Of a stretch of DNA of 64,000 bases, positions 43,517 to 52,791 are shown in pieces. The stretch's first letter is position 1; each line of letters begins with the position of its first letter. This DNA comes from Bacillota bacterium (GTDB taxonomy: Bacteria > Bacillota > Clostridia > Peptostreptococcales > Anaerovoracaceae). The stretch lies in assembly GCA_017459895.1 (NCBI GenBank), contig JAFUCA010000025.1, positions 1 through 64,000 on the forward strand, read 5' to 3'. The translations under genes were made by a program, and so were the position numbers. Below the pieces are notes generated by a model that was given only the letters and a program-made list of their open reading frames with translations, was not told where the DNA came from and did not search any database.

Positions 43517-44434
43517 ATGAAAATCGTACTGCTGGACGGCCACACCATCAATCCCGGGGATCTCTCCTGGGCGAAACTGGAGGCGCTCTGCGATGAGTTT
43601 GTCGTTTATGAACGGACGCCGGAAGAACTTCTGGCGGAGCGCATCGGCGACTGCGATGTGCTGATGACCAGCAAGTGCTTCATCACACGGAAGCTGATGG
43701 AGCATGCTCCCAATCTGAAATACATCGGTTCCACCGCCACCGGCTACAACAACATCGATATCGCGGCAGCGAAGGATCTGGGCATCGCCGTGACGAACAT
43801 CCCGGCGTATTCTACGGAATCCGTCGCGCAGCATACCATCGCCCTGATGCTGGAGCTGACCAATCACGTGGGACTGCACAACGACAGCGTTCAGGCCGGC
43901 GACTGGTGCCGCTGCGAGCACTTTTCCTACTGGAAGACTCCGGTGGTCCTTCTGGCCGGCAAAAGCCTGGGCATCATCGGCTACGGGAGCATCGGACAGC
44001 GGGTCGCCCGGATCGCCGAAGCCCTGGGTATGACCGTGAATATCTACAGCCAGGACCGGGAGGCCGCCATCCGTTCCGATGTGGTCACCCTTCACTGCCC
44101 GCTGACCGCGGACAATGCGAAAATGATCAACGAGGATTTCATCGCTCAGATGAAGCCCGGCGCGTTTCTCATCAATACGGCCCGGGGCGGACTGGTGGAT
44201 GAAGACGCCCTGGCGAAGGCTCTGGCCAGCGGCCGGATTGCGGGAGCCGCCGTTGATGTGCTCAGCCGGGAGCCGGCGGCAGAGGACAACCCGCTGATCG
44301 GCCTCGAAAACTGCATCATTACACCCCACATCGCCTGGGTGCCGATGGAGATGCGGCAGAAGATCATTGATGTGCTGGCGGAGAATCTGATCGACTACAG
44401 AAACGGCGGAACGCTGAACCGGGTGGAACTATGA
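43517..44434 (+). CDS. D-2-hydroxyacid dehydrogenase (glycerate dehydrogenase/hydroxypyruvate reductase-like)
   Basis: NAD(P)H-dependent reduction of a 2-oxoacid. 305 residues; Rossmann motif IIGYGSIGQRVARIA, and catalytic Arg (INTARGGLVDEDAL), Glu (AVDVLSREPA) and His (CIITPHIAWVPMEMR) all present. It is closest by eye to glycerate dehydrogenases, but phosphoglycerate or other 2-oxoacid substrates cannot be excluded. The stop overlaps the start of the PAP2 gene (ATGA). Confidence 0.88.
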   Translation: MKIVLLDGHTINPGDLSWAKLEALCDEFVVYERTPEELLAERIGDCDVLMTSKCFITRKLMEHAPNLKYIGSTATGYNNIDIAAAKDLGIAVTNIPAYSTESVAQHTIALMLELTNHVGLHNDSVQAGDWCRCEHFSYWKTPVVLLAGKSLGIIGYGSIGQRVARIAEALGMTVNIYSQDREAAIRSDVVTLHCPLTADNAKMINEDFIAQMKPGAFLINTARGGLVDEDALAKALASGRIAGAAVDVLSREPAAEDNPLIGLENCIITPHIAWVPMEMRQKIIDVLAENLIDYRNGGTLNRVEL

Positions 44435-44940
44435 AAGAACAATCCTATCGCGCGATGGTGGACGCGATCCGATCCGTCCCCCTGATGAAACAATATATCA
44501 TATGGTTCAACCGCATCGTGACCGGGGCGGTCTATCTGCTGTATCCGGCATTGCTGGCGCTGCTTGCGGTCACGAAAAATGACGGGCTTGTGCCCGCCAT
44601 CGTGATTCCTGCTATCTCGTTTATCCTGCTCAGCATCGTCCGGGACCGGATCAACCGGCCCCGTCCCTATGAGGTTTTTGACCTTGAGCCGATCATCGAT
44701 AAGAAGACCCGCGGCCATTCCTTCCCCAGCCGGCACATCTTCTGCATGTTTCTCATCGCCATGACCGTGTTTTATTTCTATCCGCTGGCCGGCGTGCTCA
44801 TCGGTCTGGTGGGAGCCGCGCTGGCGGTCAACCGGGTCATGGGCGGCGTCCATTTCATCCGGGATGTGGCCGCCGGCGCCCTGTGCGGCGTGGTCTGCGG
44901 CATCATCGGCTTCTACGTGATCCTGCCGCTGCTGGCTTAG
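44431..44940 (+). CDS. PAP2-family membrane phosphatase
   Basis: 169 residues, about five helices. The three-part phosphatase signature is complete: KxxxxxxRP-type segment RDRINRPRPYE, PSRH (HSFPSRHIF) and NRVMGGVHFIRDV with its catalytic His. Such enzymes dephosphorylate phosphatidic acid, undecaprenyl pyrophosphate or related lipids. Translationally coupled to the dehydrogenase gene, though the two functions have no obvious link. Confidence 0.88.
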   Translation: MKEQSYRAMVDAIRSVPLMKQYIIWFNRIVTGAVYLLYPALLALLAVTKNDGLVPAIVIPAISFILLSIVRDRINRPRPYEVFDLEPIIDKKTRGHSFPSRHIFCMFLIAMTVFYFYPLAGVLIGLVGAALAVNRVMGGVHFIRDVAAGALCGVVCGIIGFYVILPLLA

Positions 44941-44950
44941 GAAAGCCCCG

Positions 44951-44960
44951 CCAGCCTTTG
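44951..44960. repeat. CCAGCCTTTG decamer, intergenic copy
   Basis: Exact copy in the 21-bp gap between the convergent PAP2 and QueG-like stop codons. Confidence 0.9.
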
Positions 44961-44961
44961 C

Positions 44962-45741
44962 TTACCGGAAACCGAAGCACCGGCCGCACATCTGCGGACA
45001 CGGATCCGCCTTGTTGATGGTCTCGCAGTAGGCCTGGCACTTCCCACGGTCGATGCCGTCTTCCGCGATGGCTCCGCCGGGACAGGCCGCGATCATCTCC
45101 TGGCTGCAGTGAACATCCCGGGCGCCGGCATAGCAGCAGGCGGTCATCACCTTCTGAAACTCCGCGTCGAGAACCGCCCCATCCACCGTTTCCGGCTTCT
45201 TCACGTAAACACCGTCGGTCATCATCGTGCCGACCCGTCCGCCGTATCCGTATTCTGTGATCAGGCTGCCCGCCGGGCCGAAGGTGCCGATGCCCGCCAG
45301 GTAACCGGCGATATTGTTGTTCCAGCCATATCTGTGCTTCTCGTGATCCCAGTCCATCATGGTGCTGCTTCTCGAATAGATCCGGCCCACCTTGGTCAGA
45401 ATCTCTACGATTGCCGCGTTGACCTTCATGGCCAGCCACCGGGACTCCTCAATGGCCTTCAGCCACGCCGGATTGGGCGTGCCGTCCGCTTCATTGAATC
45501 TCGGGATGTCCTCCGCGAAGGGAATGTAGTAAACGATCATTGTGTAGCCCGGCCGCCAGATGTTCTTCGGATGGTCATTCTCTCCCCGGGCGAAGAAGGT
45601 GTCGAACATCGGATGGATCGTGCTGATGTATCCGAAGGCCGGCTCCGCGAACTTCGTCTGCACATCCTCCTGCGCCTGGTATTCTGCAAAGGCTGACTTT
45701 ACCCGTTTCTCGATTCTTCTCTTGATGATATCCAGATCCAT
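44962..45741 (-). CDS. QueG-like Fe-S protein (epoxyqueuosine reductase family relative)
   Basis: 259 residues from ATG 45741 (MDLDIIKRRIEKRV; GGGAGG nine bases upstream); a longer frame is not needed. The C-terminal part is Cys-rich (CCYAGARDVHCSQEMIAACPGG, then CQAYC and DPCPQMCGRC), consistent with 4Fe-4S binding. The middle part (IAGYLAGIGTFGPAGSLITEYG) is like the QueG cobalamin-binding region. The protein is shorter than true QueG and its substrate is not clear. CAAAGGCTGA (one mismatch) at 45687. Confidence 0.75.
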   Translation of the reverse strand: MDLDIIKRRIEKRVKSAFAEYQAQEDVQTKFAEPAFGYISTIHPMFDTFFARGENDHPKNIWRPGYTMIVYYIPFAEDIPRFNEADGTPNPAWLKAIEESRWLAMKVNAAIVEILTKVGRIYSRSSTMMDWDHEKHRYGWNNNIAGYLAGIGTFGPAGSLITEYGYGGRVGTMMTDGVYVKKPETVDGAVLDAEFQKVMTACCYAGARDVHCSQEMIAACPGGAIAEDGIDRGKCQAYCETINKADPCPQMCGRCFGFR

Positions 45742-45775
45742 TTCTTGGAACCTCCCTGTTTTCTGTGTCTGCCCA

Positions 45776-45781
45776 ATTATA
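45776..45781 (-). promoter_or_regulatory. -10 element of the QueG-like gene
   Basis: Minus strand TATAAT, 35 bases before the start codon; only a weak T-rich -35 is visible. Confidence 0.45.
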
Positions 45782-45828
45782 GCACACTTTGTTTCTTTAA
45801 AAAAACATGAATATTTGTCGAAACGGGG

Positions 45829-45863
45829 TTGAATATTATTCATATTGTTGTATAATCATTCAT
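45829..45863 (+). promoter_or_regulatory. argG promoter with overlapping ArgR-type boxes
   Basis: TTGAAT (45829-45834), 16 bases, TATAAT (45851-45856). TGAATATTATTCAT at 45830-45843 is a perfect ARG-box-like palindrome covering the -35 and spacer; a weaker half-matching box (TATAATCATTCAT) covers the -10. This layout predicts arginine-dependent repression by ArgR, whose gene is not in the window. Confidence 0.8.
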
Positions 45864-45911
45864 GTGCCGTTTATTAGTGCGGTATTTTAAGTGCTTTAGG
45901 AGGAGAAAACA

Positions 45912-47186
45912 ATGGCAAAAGAAAAGGTAGTACTGGCGTATTCCGGCGGACTGGACACGTCCGTCATCATGAAGTGGTTGACCGAGAAGTATGACTATGA
46001 CGTCATCGCGGTCTGCTGCAACGCGGGACAGAAGGAAGACTTCGACGCGATCGAAAAGAAGGCGATGGCCACCGGCGCCATCAAGGCGATCACCATCGAC
46101 CTGAGAGAAGAATTCATCACCGATTACATCTGGCCGACCCTGAAGGCGGATGCCATCTACGAAGGCGTCTACATGCTGGGCACTTCCATGGCCCGTCCGC
46201 TGATGGCGAAGAAGCTGGTGGAGATCTGCGAGCAGGAAGGCGCTTACACCGTCGTTCACGGCTGCACCGGCAAGGGCAACGACCAGGTTCGTTTCGAGGC
46301 TTCCATCAACGCGCTGAATCCGGCGATCACCGTATTCGCGCCGTGGCGTTCCCCGGAATGGGATTTCTCGTCCAGAGAAGAGATGATCGAATATGCGCAG
46401 TCCAGAGGCATTCCTATCAGTCAGTCCAACGCGAAGATCTACAGCCGTGACGAGAACGTCTGGCACATCAGCCACGAGGGCGGCGAGCTGGAGAATCCGT
46501 GGAACGAGCATCTGAAATCCATCCACGTGCTGAGTGTGGCGCCGGAGGATGCTCCCGATGAGCCGACCTATGTGGACATCGATTTCGAGCAGGGCGTTCC
46601 TGTCGCCATCGACGGCGAGAAACTGCCGCCCATCGAGCTGCTGGCGAAGGTCAATGAGCTGGGCAGCAAAAACGGCATCGGAACCGTAGACATCATCGAG
46701 AACCGTCTCGTGGGCATGAAGTCCCGTGGCGTCTATGAGACCCCGGGAGGCACCATCCTGTTCGCGGCCCACCAGGGACTGGAGCAGCTGATCCTCGACC
46801 GGGACACCACCCAGTACCGGATGATCGTCGCGCAGAAATTCTCCCAGCTGGTCTACGACGGCCTTTGGTTCACCCCGCTGAGGGAGGCGATCAGCGCCTT
46901 TGTCGATAAGACGCAGGAGCAGGTCACCGGCACGGTCCGGATGAAGCTCTACAAGGGCTGCGCTTATGTGGCTGCGCGGAAATCCCCGTACTCCCTCTAC
47001 AACGAAGAGTTCGCCACCTTCAGTAAGGACGATGTCTACAACCAGTCCGACGCGGAAGGCTTCATCAACCTGTTCTCGCTGCCGCTCAAGATCCGTGCGA
47101 TCCAGAAGCTGACCGTCGAAGGCGGAGCCCCGGAGCACGAGAGTCTGGAGTGGAAGGTCCTCAAGGGCAGTGACTTCATCGAGTAA
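45912..47186 (+). CDS. argG: Argininosuccinate synthase
   Basis: ATP-dependent joining of citrulline and aspartate. 424 residues; N-terminal ATP-binding P-loop AYSGGLDTSVIMKWL, VHGCTGKGNDQVRFE, the APWRSPEWDFSSREE segment and the C-terminal core are all present. The start has AGGAGGAG upstream. It is the first gene of argGH; together they turn citrulline into arginine. Confidence 0.98.
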   Translation: MAKEKVVLAYSGGLDTSVIMKWLTEKYDYDVIAVCCNAGQKEDFDAIEKKAMATGAIKAITIDLREEFITDYIWPTLKADAIYEGVYMLGTSMARPLMAKKLVEICEQEGAYTVVHGCTGKGNDQVRFEASINALNPAITVFAPWRSPEWDFSSREEMIEYAQSRGIPISQSNAKIYSRDENVWHISHEGGELENPWNEHLKSIHVLSVAPEDAPDEPTYVDIDFEQGVPVAIDGEKLPPIELLAKVNELGSKNGIGTVDIIENRLVGMKSRGVYETPGGTILFAAHQGLEQLILDRDTTQYRMIVAQKFSQLVYDGLWFTPLREAISAFVDKTQEQVTGTVRMKLYKGCAYVAARKSPYSLYNEEFATFSKDDVYNQSDAEGFINLFSLPLKIRAIQKLTVEGGAPEHESLEWKVLKGSDFIE

Positions 47187-47200
47187 CCGGAGGTGCCGCC

Positions 47201-48568
47201 GTGAAATTATGGAAAGGAAGGTTCGCCAAGGCGTCTGCCTCATCGGCGGATGAGTTTAACGCGTCCATTGGCTTCGACCAGAGACTGTACAGGGAAGACA
47301 TCACCGGCAGCATCGCCCACGCGAAAATGCTGGGCAAACAGGGGATCCTGACCCCGGAGGAATCACAGCAGATCGTCCAGGCTTTGCAGGAGATCCTGGC
47401 GGACATCGAAGCGGGAAAGATCGAATTTACCGTGGAGTCCGAAGACATCCATATGAACATCGAAACAGTCCTGACGGAACGGATCGGCCAGACCGGCAAG
47501 AAGCTGCACACCGCCCGGAGCCGCAACGACCAGGTGGCCGTGGATTTCCGGCTCTATCTGAAGAAGGAGAGCGCCGCGGTGGACGAGCTTCTGTCGCAGC
47601 TGCTGGATACGCTCCTGGCGCTGGCGAAGGAGCATCAGGAGACGATCATGCCGGGCTACACCCACCTGCAGCGGGCCCAGCCCGTCACCCTGGCCTATCA
47701 TCTGCTGGCCTACTATCAGATGTTCGCCCGGGATAAGGAGCGGTTCTGCGACTGCCTCACCCGCATCGACCGTCTGCCCCTGGGCAGCGGGGCCCTGGCG
47801 GGAACCACCTATAACACCGACCGGGATTTCCTGGCATCCGAGCTGGGATTTGCCTCCGTGCTCCCCAACGGGATGGATGCGGTCGCGGACCGGGACTTCG
47901 CTTTGGAGTTTCTGAACTGCTGCTCCATCACCATGATGCACCTGTCCCGGTTCTGCGAGGAGCTGATCCTGTGGAGCAGTGTGGAATTCAGCTTCATCGA
48001 GATCGATGACGCCTACTCCACCGGCAGCAGCATCATGCCCCAGAAGAAGAATCCGGACATGGCGGAGCTGATCCGCGGCAAGTCCGGCCGGGTCTACGGG
48101 GATCTGATGGCGCTGCTGACCATCTGCAAGGGTCTGCCCCTGGCCTACAATAAGGATCTGCAGGAGGACAAGGAGCCGGTCTTCGATGCCGTGGACACCG
48201 TGAAGGCGTCTCTGGGCATCTTCACCGAGATGATCCGGACCATGAAGGTGCGGGAGCAGAAGATGGCGGAAGCCGCCAAATACGGCTACATGAATGCCAC
48301 CGACGCCGCCGACTACCTGGTCGCCAAGGGCATCCCCTTCCGGGACTGCCACGAGATCATCGGCCGGATGGTCCTCTACGCCATCGAAAACGGCAAGGCT
48401 CTGGATGAGCTGACCATAGAGGAATTCCACTCCTTCTCCGATGCCTTCGGCGAGGACATCTACGAGAAGATCGCCGTCCGAAGCTGCATCGAGGCGAAGA
48501 AGTCGGCGGGATCCACCTCCTTCGCCAGCGTTGCCCGGCAGATCGCTGACATTGAGGCCGGCAAATAG
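47201..48568 (+). CDS. argH: Argininosuccinate lyase
   Basis: Splits argininosuccinate into arginine and fumarate. 455 residues of the fumarase/aspartase superfamily; signature GSSIMPQKKNPDMAELIRGK, substrate loop SRNDQVAVDFRLY and the catalytic His region PGYTHLQRAQPV are intact. The gap to argG is 14 bp with a CGGAGGTG site, so they form one operon. Confidence 0.98.
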   Translation: MKLWKGRFAKASASSADEFNASIGFDQRLYREDITGSIAHAKMLGKQGILTPEESQQIVQALQEILADIEAGKIEFTVESEDIHMNIETVLTERIGQTGKKLHTARSRNDQVAVDFRLYLKKESAAVDELLSQLLDTLLALAKEHQETIMPGYTHLQRAQPVTLAYHLLAYYQMFARDKERFCDCLTRIDRLPLGSGALAGTTYNTDRDFLASELGFASVLPNGMDAVADRDFALEFLNCCSITMMHLSRFCEELILWSSVEFSFIEIDDAYSTGSSIMPQKKNPDMAELIRGKSGRVYGDLMALLTICKGLPLAYNKDLQEDKEPVFDAVDTVKASLGIFTEMIRTMKVREQKMAEAAKYGYMNATDAADYLVAKGIPFRDCHEIIGRMVLYAIENGKALDELTIEEFHSFSDAFGEDIYEKIAVRSCIEAKKSAGSTSFASVARQIADIEAGK

Positions 48569-48638
48569 CCGGCCGGCGCAGAAGCGCAAGAGTATCGCAT
48601 TCCTCGTCCGCAGATTTCTGCGGTAAGAAGCACTAAAG

Positions 48639-48679
48639 AAAAAGGGCTTGCAGCATTGATTGGTGCTGCGGCCCTTTTT
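48639..48679. terminator. Bidirectional terminator between argH and pyrI
   Basis: GGGC-TT-GCAGCA / TGCTGC-G-GCCC stem flanked by an A-run on the left and a T-run on the right; serves both convergent operons. Confidence 0.85.
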
Positions 48680-48733
48680 CTGTGGCTTCGCCGGGTCCGG
48701 TGTTATATTTGATTTTACTATGAATGTGATTCT

Positions 48734-49150
48734 TTACTCTGCCTTGCTCTCGCAGTAGCGGCAGCGATAGACCTTGTTCTTCCGGTCGGTCAGGGTGAAG
48801 ACCTGGGGCAGCTCCTGCTCGATGGTGGTGATGCAGCGGGGATTCTTGCACCGGATGATATCCACGACTTCCTCCGGCAGTTCCAGATGGGTCCGCTTGG
48901 CCAGCTCCCCTCCCTTGATGATATTGACCGTGATCCCCGGATCAACATAGCCCACCGCATCGATGTTCAGATCGATCAGCTTGTCGATCTTCAGGATGTC
49001 CTTGCGTCCCATTTTCTCGCTGGGGGCGTTCTGGATCAGCGCCACCTCGCACTCCAGCTTGTCCAGGTTCAATATATCATACAGCTTCATTCCGCTGCCG
49101 GCTTTGATGTGGTCCAGCACGATACCGTCTTCGATTTTTCCAATGATCAT
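48734..49150 (-). CDS. pyrI: Aspartate carbamoyltransferase regulatory chain
   Basis: Zinc-containing allosteric subunit that associates with PyrB and mediates CTP/ATP control. 138 residues; N-terminal allosteric domain (IEDGIVLDHIKAGSGMKLYDIL) and C-terminal zinc domain with CKNPRC and CRYC. Last gene of the pyr run, 23 bp after pyrB. Its presence implies an E. coli-like, feedback-controlled holoenzyme. Confidence 0.96.
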   Translation of the reverse strand: MIIGKIEDGIVLDHIKAGSGMKLYDILNLDKLECEVALIQNAPSEKMGRKDILKIDKLIDLNIDAVGYVDPGITVNIIKGGELAKRTHLELPEEVVDIIRCKNPRCITTIEQELPQVFTLTDRKNKVYRCRYCESKAE

Positions 49151-49173
49151 ATTCTGTTCTCCTTTCCTGCTTC

Positions 49174-50109
49174 CTATGCTGCCGCCTCATCCAACAGTTT
49201 CAGAATGAGCGCCATCCGAATGTATTTGCCGTTGAGCACCTGCTCGAAGTATCTGGCTCTGGGATCGTCATCCACGGCGACCGAGATCTCGTTGACTCTC
49301 GGCAGCGGGTGGAGGATGGACAGATCAGCCTTTGCATTCTCCAGCTTGTCCGGGGTGAGAATGTAGCTGTCCTTGAGACGCAGATAGTCCTGCTCGTTAA
49401 AGAACCGCTCTCTCTGGACCCGGGTCATGTAGAGGATGTCCAGCTCGGGCATGGCGCCTTCCAGATCGCCGGTCTCCACGAACTCCAGATTTTTCTTGAT
49501 CATGGTCTCGTATTTGAGGTATTCCGGGATCTTCAGTTCTTCCGGAGAGATCAGGATGAACTTGTTGTCCGGGTAGCGGGACATGGCATTGATCAGGGAA
49601 TGGACCGTCCGGCCGAACTTCAGGTCTCCGCAGAGCCCGATGGTCAGGCCGCTGAGCCGGTCTTTTTCCCGGCTGATGGTCAGCAGGTCCGTCAGGGTCT
49701 GAGTCGGATGGTTGTGGCCTCCGTCACCGGCGTTGATGACCGGAACCGTGGATCTGCGGATGCCCGCCACGGGAGCGCCTTCCTTCGGATGCCGCATGGC
49801 GATGATGTCCGCATAGCAGCCGACGGTGCGGATCGTATCCGCCACGCTCTCACCCTTCGCCGCGGAGGAACTCTGGGCCTCCGAGAAACCCAGCACGTTT
49901 CCGCCCAGCTCATACATAGCTGCCTCAAAGCTCAGGCGAGTCCTCGTGGACGGCTCAAAGAACAGGGTAGCCAGCTTCTTGCCGGCGCACTTGTGGGCGT
50001 ACTCCTGGGGCCGCTGGATGATGTCCTTCGCCACGGCGATCATCTCATCCAGCTCTTCGATACTCAGGTCCATAATGTCGATCAGATGTCTCAATTCAAT
50101 TACCTCCAT
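49174..50109 (-). CDS. pyrB: Aspartate carbamoyltransferase catalytic chain
   Basis: Makes carbamoyl aspartate in pyrimidine synthesis. 311 residues with the carbamoyl-phosphate motif [15 protein letters not shown], the [20 protein letters not shown] segment and HPLPRVNEI. It lies 11 bp after pyrE. A one-mismatch decamer TCAGCCTTTG occurs at 49325. Confidence 0.97.
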   Translation of the reverse strand: MEVIELRHLIDIMDLSIEELDEMIAVAKDIIQRPQEYAHKCAGKKLATLFFEPSTRTRLSFEAAMYELGGNVLGFSEAQSSSAAKGESVADTIRTVGCYADIIAMRHPKEGAPVAGIRRSTVPVINAGDGGHNHPTQTLTDLLTISREKDRLSGLTIGLCGDLKFGRTVHSLINAMSRYPDNKFILISPEELKIPEYLKYETMIKKNLEFVETGDLEGAMPELDILYMTRVQRERFFNEQDYLRLKDSYILTPDKLENAKADLSILHPLPRVNEISVAVDDDPRARYFEQVLNGKYIRMALILKLLDEAAA

Positions 50110-50120
50110 TTATATGATTT

Positions 50121-50729
50121 TTACAAACTGTTTCTGAATTCCATCAGCTGAGCGATGTCGCCCGCGCTGATATATCCGTCTTCCGCCGCGGCCTTCGCCA
50201 CCGTATCGAAATCCGTCAGGCTGTGGTATTCCAGCTTCGCCTGCGCAAAGGCTGTACGGCTCTTTTCCAGATTATATGAGAAGATGCAGATCACTCCCAG
50301 AACCTCGGCCCCTGCCTCCTGCAAAGCCTGGGCGGCGCTGATCACGCTGCCGCCGGTGGAGATCAGATCCTCGATGACGACTGCCTTGCTGCCGGGCTCC
50401 ACTCTGCCTTCGATGCGGTTTGCCCGGCCGTGATCCTTGGCCCCGGAGCGAACGTAGCCCATGGGAAGATCCATGGCATATCCTGCGATGGCTGCGTGAG
50501 GGATCCCTGCCGTTGCCGTTCCGAACAGCGCCTGTGCCTCGGGGTACGTTTCCCGGATCAGCTCGATCAGCCCCTCCTCGATCACCCGTCTTGCCTGCGG
50601 GTCCGTCAGCACCAGCCGGTTGTCCGTGTAGACCGGGCTCTTGATCCCGCTGGCCCAGGTAAAGGGCTCCTCCGGGCGGAAGAACACCGCGCCGGTCTGC
50701 AATAATGCTCTGGCTGCTTTTGTCTTCAT
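50121..50729 (-). CDS. pyrE: Orotate phosphoribosyltransferase
   Basis: Converts orotate and PRPP to OMP. 202 residues from ATG 50729, chosen for AAAGGAG eight bases upstream and because it overlaps the pyrF stop in ATGA. PRPP-binding motif VVIEDLISTGGSVISAAQ and the substrate loop with KDHGRANRIEG are present. Confidence 0.96.
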   Translation of the reverse strand: MKTKAARALLQTGAVFFRPEEPFTWASGIKSPVYTDNRLVLTDPQARRVIEEGLIELIRETYPEAQALFGTATAGIPHAAIAGYAMDLPMGYVRSGAKDHGRANRIEGRVEPGSKAVVIEDLISTGGSVISAAQALQEAGAEVLGVICIFSYNLEKSRTAFAQAKLEYHSLTDFDTVAKAAAEDGYISAGDIAQLMEFRNSL

Positions 50730-51469
50730 TCGATAAACTCCTTTCTGCACTGCTCGTACGCTGCAACCGGATCCTCAGCCGCTGTGATGCTCCGTCCGAC
50801 GACGATGTAATCGGAGCCCAGCTCCTTCGCCTTCGCCGGCGTCGTGACCCGGCTCTGATCGCCGGCCGCATCCCCCGCCAGGCGGACCCCCGGGGTTACG
50901 GTCAGAAAGCCGCTGCCCATCCGCTGGTGCACCGCGGGCGCCTCCAGGGGGGAGCATACCACCCCGTCCAGACCGGCTTCCTTGGCGTGCTCCGCGTAGG
51001 AGGCGACCACCTGCTCCATGGGCTGCGTGATCAGAATGTCCTGCTCCAACTGCTCCTGCGAGGTGGAGGTAAGCTGGGTCACCGCGATCAGAAGGGGGCG
51101 ATTCCCTGCAGCGGACATCGTACCGCATGCACCGGGATCTGCCCCGTTGCGGCTGCTTCCTTCCGTCAGTCCCCGCAGGGCGGCTTCCATCATCTTCACC
51201 GTTCCGGCGGCGTGGACATTGCACATATCCACTTCCAGTCCGGAGAGCACTCGCATGGCTTTCTCCACGGTATTGGGAATGTCGTGGAGCTTCAGATCCA
51301 GAAACACCTTGTGTCCCCGCCGCTTCAGTTCCCGCACGATCTGCGGTCCCTCCGCATAGAACAGCTCCATGCCGATCTTCACATAAGGCCGGCTCTCAAA
51401 CCGATCCAGAAATGCATATACTTCTTCCGCGCTGCTGAAATCGCAGGCGACGATCACATCTTTTCCCAT
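50726..51469 (-). CDS. pyrF: Orotidine 5'-phosphate decarboxylase
   Basis: Decarboxylates OMP to UMP. 247 residues; the catalytic motif VFLDLKLHDIPNTVEKAM and C-terminal VTPGVRL, SDYIVVGRSITAAEDP are present. A variable insertion of about 15 residues (SSRNGADPGACGTMS) interrupts the middle relative to the short family. It is separated from pyrD by a 371-bp gap with repeats but overlaps pyrE. Confidence 0.96.
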   Translation of the reverse strand: MGKDVIVACDFSSAEEVYAFLDRFESRPYVKIGMELFYAEGPQIVRELKRRGHKVFLDLKLHDIPNTVEKAMRVLSGLEVDMCNVHAAGTVKMMEAALRGLTEGSSRNGADPGACGTMSAAGNRPLLIAVTQLTSTSQEQLEQDILITQPMEQVVASYAEHAKEAGLDGVVCSPLEAPAVHQRMGSGFLTVTPGVRLAGDAAGDQSRVTTPAKAKELGSDYIVVGRSITAAEDPVAAYEQCRKEFIE

Positions 51470-51514
51470 ATCCTTCTCCTATTCGTTATCTCGCTTTGAT
51501 CCTTCCCGTTCTTC

Positions 51515-51760
51515 GCGTCCAAAATGTCCTCGTCTTTATCCGTTTTCGGGACGTCTGTCTCGAAAAATCAGTATTTCCACTGTATTTTGTGTCGGGTAGG
51601 ATCGTTCTGGTCCAAAACGATCCAATGATTCTCTGATTTTGTGCCCAAAGGCTGGTTCCCTGGCCCGAATGAACCTGTTTTGACACAAATGATTCTTATA
51701 TTTCTTCGTTTTTGATCCGTTCACCTCAAAACTGACTGTTTTTGAAACAATATCGGGACA
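51515..51760. repeat. Intergenic repeat-rich region D (cores CAAAA/TTTTG, GGATCGTT/AACGATCC)
   Basis: The 371-bp pyrD-pyrF gap holds several CAAAA...TTTTG pairs about 18 bases apart, a clear 8-bp hairpin GGATCGTT (51599-51606) / AACGATCC (51616-51623), and TCAAAA...TTTTGA near 51726-51744. It is less regular than arrays A, B and E. No gene is seen. Confidence 0.5.
51646..51655. repeat. CAAAGGCTGG decamer, intergenic copy
   Basis: Exact copy inside repeat-rich region D, between pyrD and pyrF. Confidence 0.9.
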
Positions 51761-51840
51761 CGACGGGATCACTCTGCTCCGGTTCATCCAGCCATGTATT
51801 TTCTTCCTCAACTGATCATACCGCTCCCCAAGGCCTGCCG

Positions 51841-52791
51841 TCAGAGGAGTTCCCGCAGGCTCCGGATCCCGTACCGCTCCATGGCCGCTGGCAGGGCCTC
51901 GATGATATCCCGGCAGGCGGCCGGGTTGACCAGGTTTTCCGATCCCACCTGAACCGCGCAGGCGCCAGCCATCATCATCTCCAGCACATCCCTCGCGGTG
52001 CGGACACCGCCGCAGCCGATGACAGGGATCTTCACCGCCCGGCTCACCTGATAGACGCAGCGCAGCGCCACCGGGAGCACCGCCGGTCCGGAAAATCCGC
52101 CCATGGTATTCGCCAGCACAGGCCTGCGGCTCTTCAGGTCGATCCGCATTCCCAGCAGAGTATTGATGGCGGTAAGCCCATCCGCCCCTGCCGCTTCACA
52201 AGCCCGGGCGATCTCGGTGATGTCGGTCACGTTCGGCGACAGCTTGGCGATCACCGGCTTGTCCGTAACACGGCGGACAGCGCGGATCACCTCCGCCGCA
52301 GCCTTTGGATCCGTCCCGAAGGCCATCCCTCCGTTCTTCACGTTCGGACAGGAGATGTTGACCTCCAGCCATCCCACCTGATCACTGGGCTCCAGCTTCT
52401 CCGCCACCAGCGCGTACTCCTCCGGGCTTCCGCCGCAGACATTGGCCATGACCTTCTTATGAAATACCTTCGCCAGCGCCGGCAGCTCCTCGCGGACCAC
52501 CGCGTCCACTCCGGGATTCTGCAGTCCTACGCTGTTGAGCATTCCCTCGGTGCATTCGGCGATTCTCGGAGTCTCATTGCCGAACCTCGGCTCCGGCGTC
52601 GTCCCCTTAAAGGAGAAGGTTCCCAGCAGATTGATATCGTAGACCTCTGCGAACTCCCGGCCGTAACCGAAGGTGCCGCTGGCCGCCATGACCGGATTGT
52701 CCAGTTCGATCCCGCAAAGGCTGGTTCGAAGGCCTTCGAAGGAACCCGGGGCAGCCGCCCGCTCCGGATGTTCTGTTTGTTTCTTTACCAT
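51841..52791 (-). CDS. pyrD: Dihydroorotate dehydrogenase B, catalytic subunit
   Basis: NAD-linked (class 1B) oxidation of dihydroorotate with PyrK. 316 residues; FMN-binding GTFGYGREF, active-site segment VNISCPNVKNGG with its Cys, IPVIGCGGVRTARD and the phosphate-binding C-terminus are intact. The start overlaps the end of pyrK by 7 bp. CAAAGGCTGG at 52715-52724 encodes part of TSLCGI near the N-terminus. Confidence 0.96.
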   Translation of the reverse strand: MVKKQTEHPERAAAPGSFEGLRTSLCGIELDNPVMAASGTFGYGREFAEVYDINLLGTFSFKGTTPEPRFGNETPRIAECTEGMLNSVGLQNPGVDAVVREELPALAKVFHKKVMANVCGGSPEEYALVAEKLEPSDQVGWLEVNISCPNVKNGGMAFGTDPKAAAEVIRAVRRVTDKPVIAKLSPNVTDITEIARACEAAGADGLTAINTLLGMRIDLKSRRPVLANTMGGFSGPAVLPVALRCVYQVSRAVKIPVIGCGGVRTARDVLEMMMAGACAVQVGSENLVNPAACRDIIEALPAAMERYGIRSLRELL

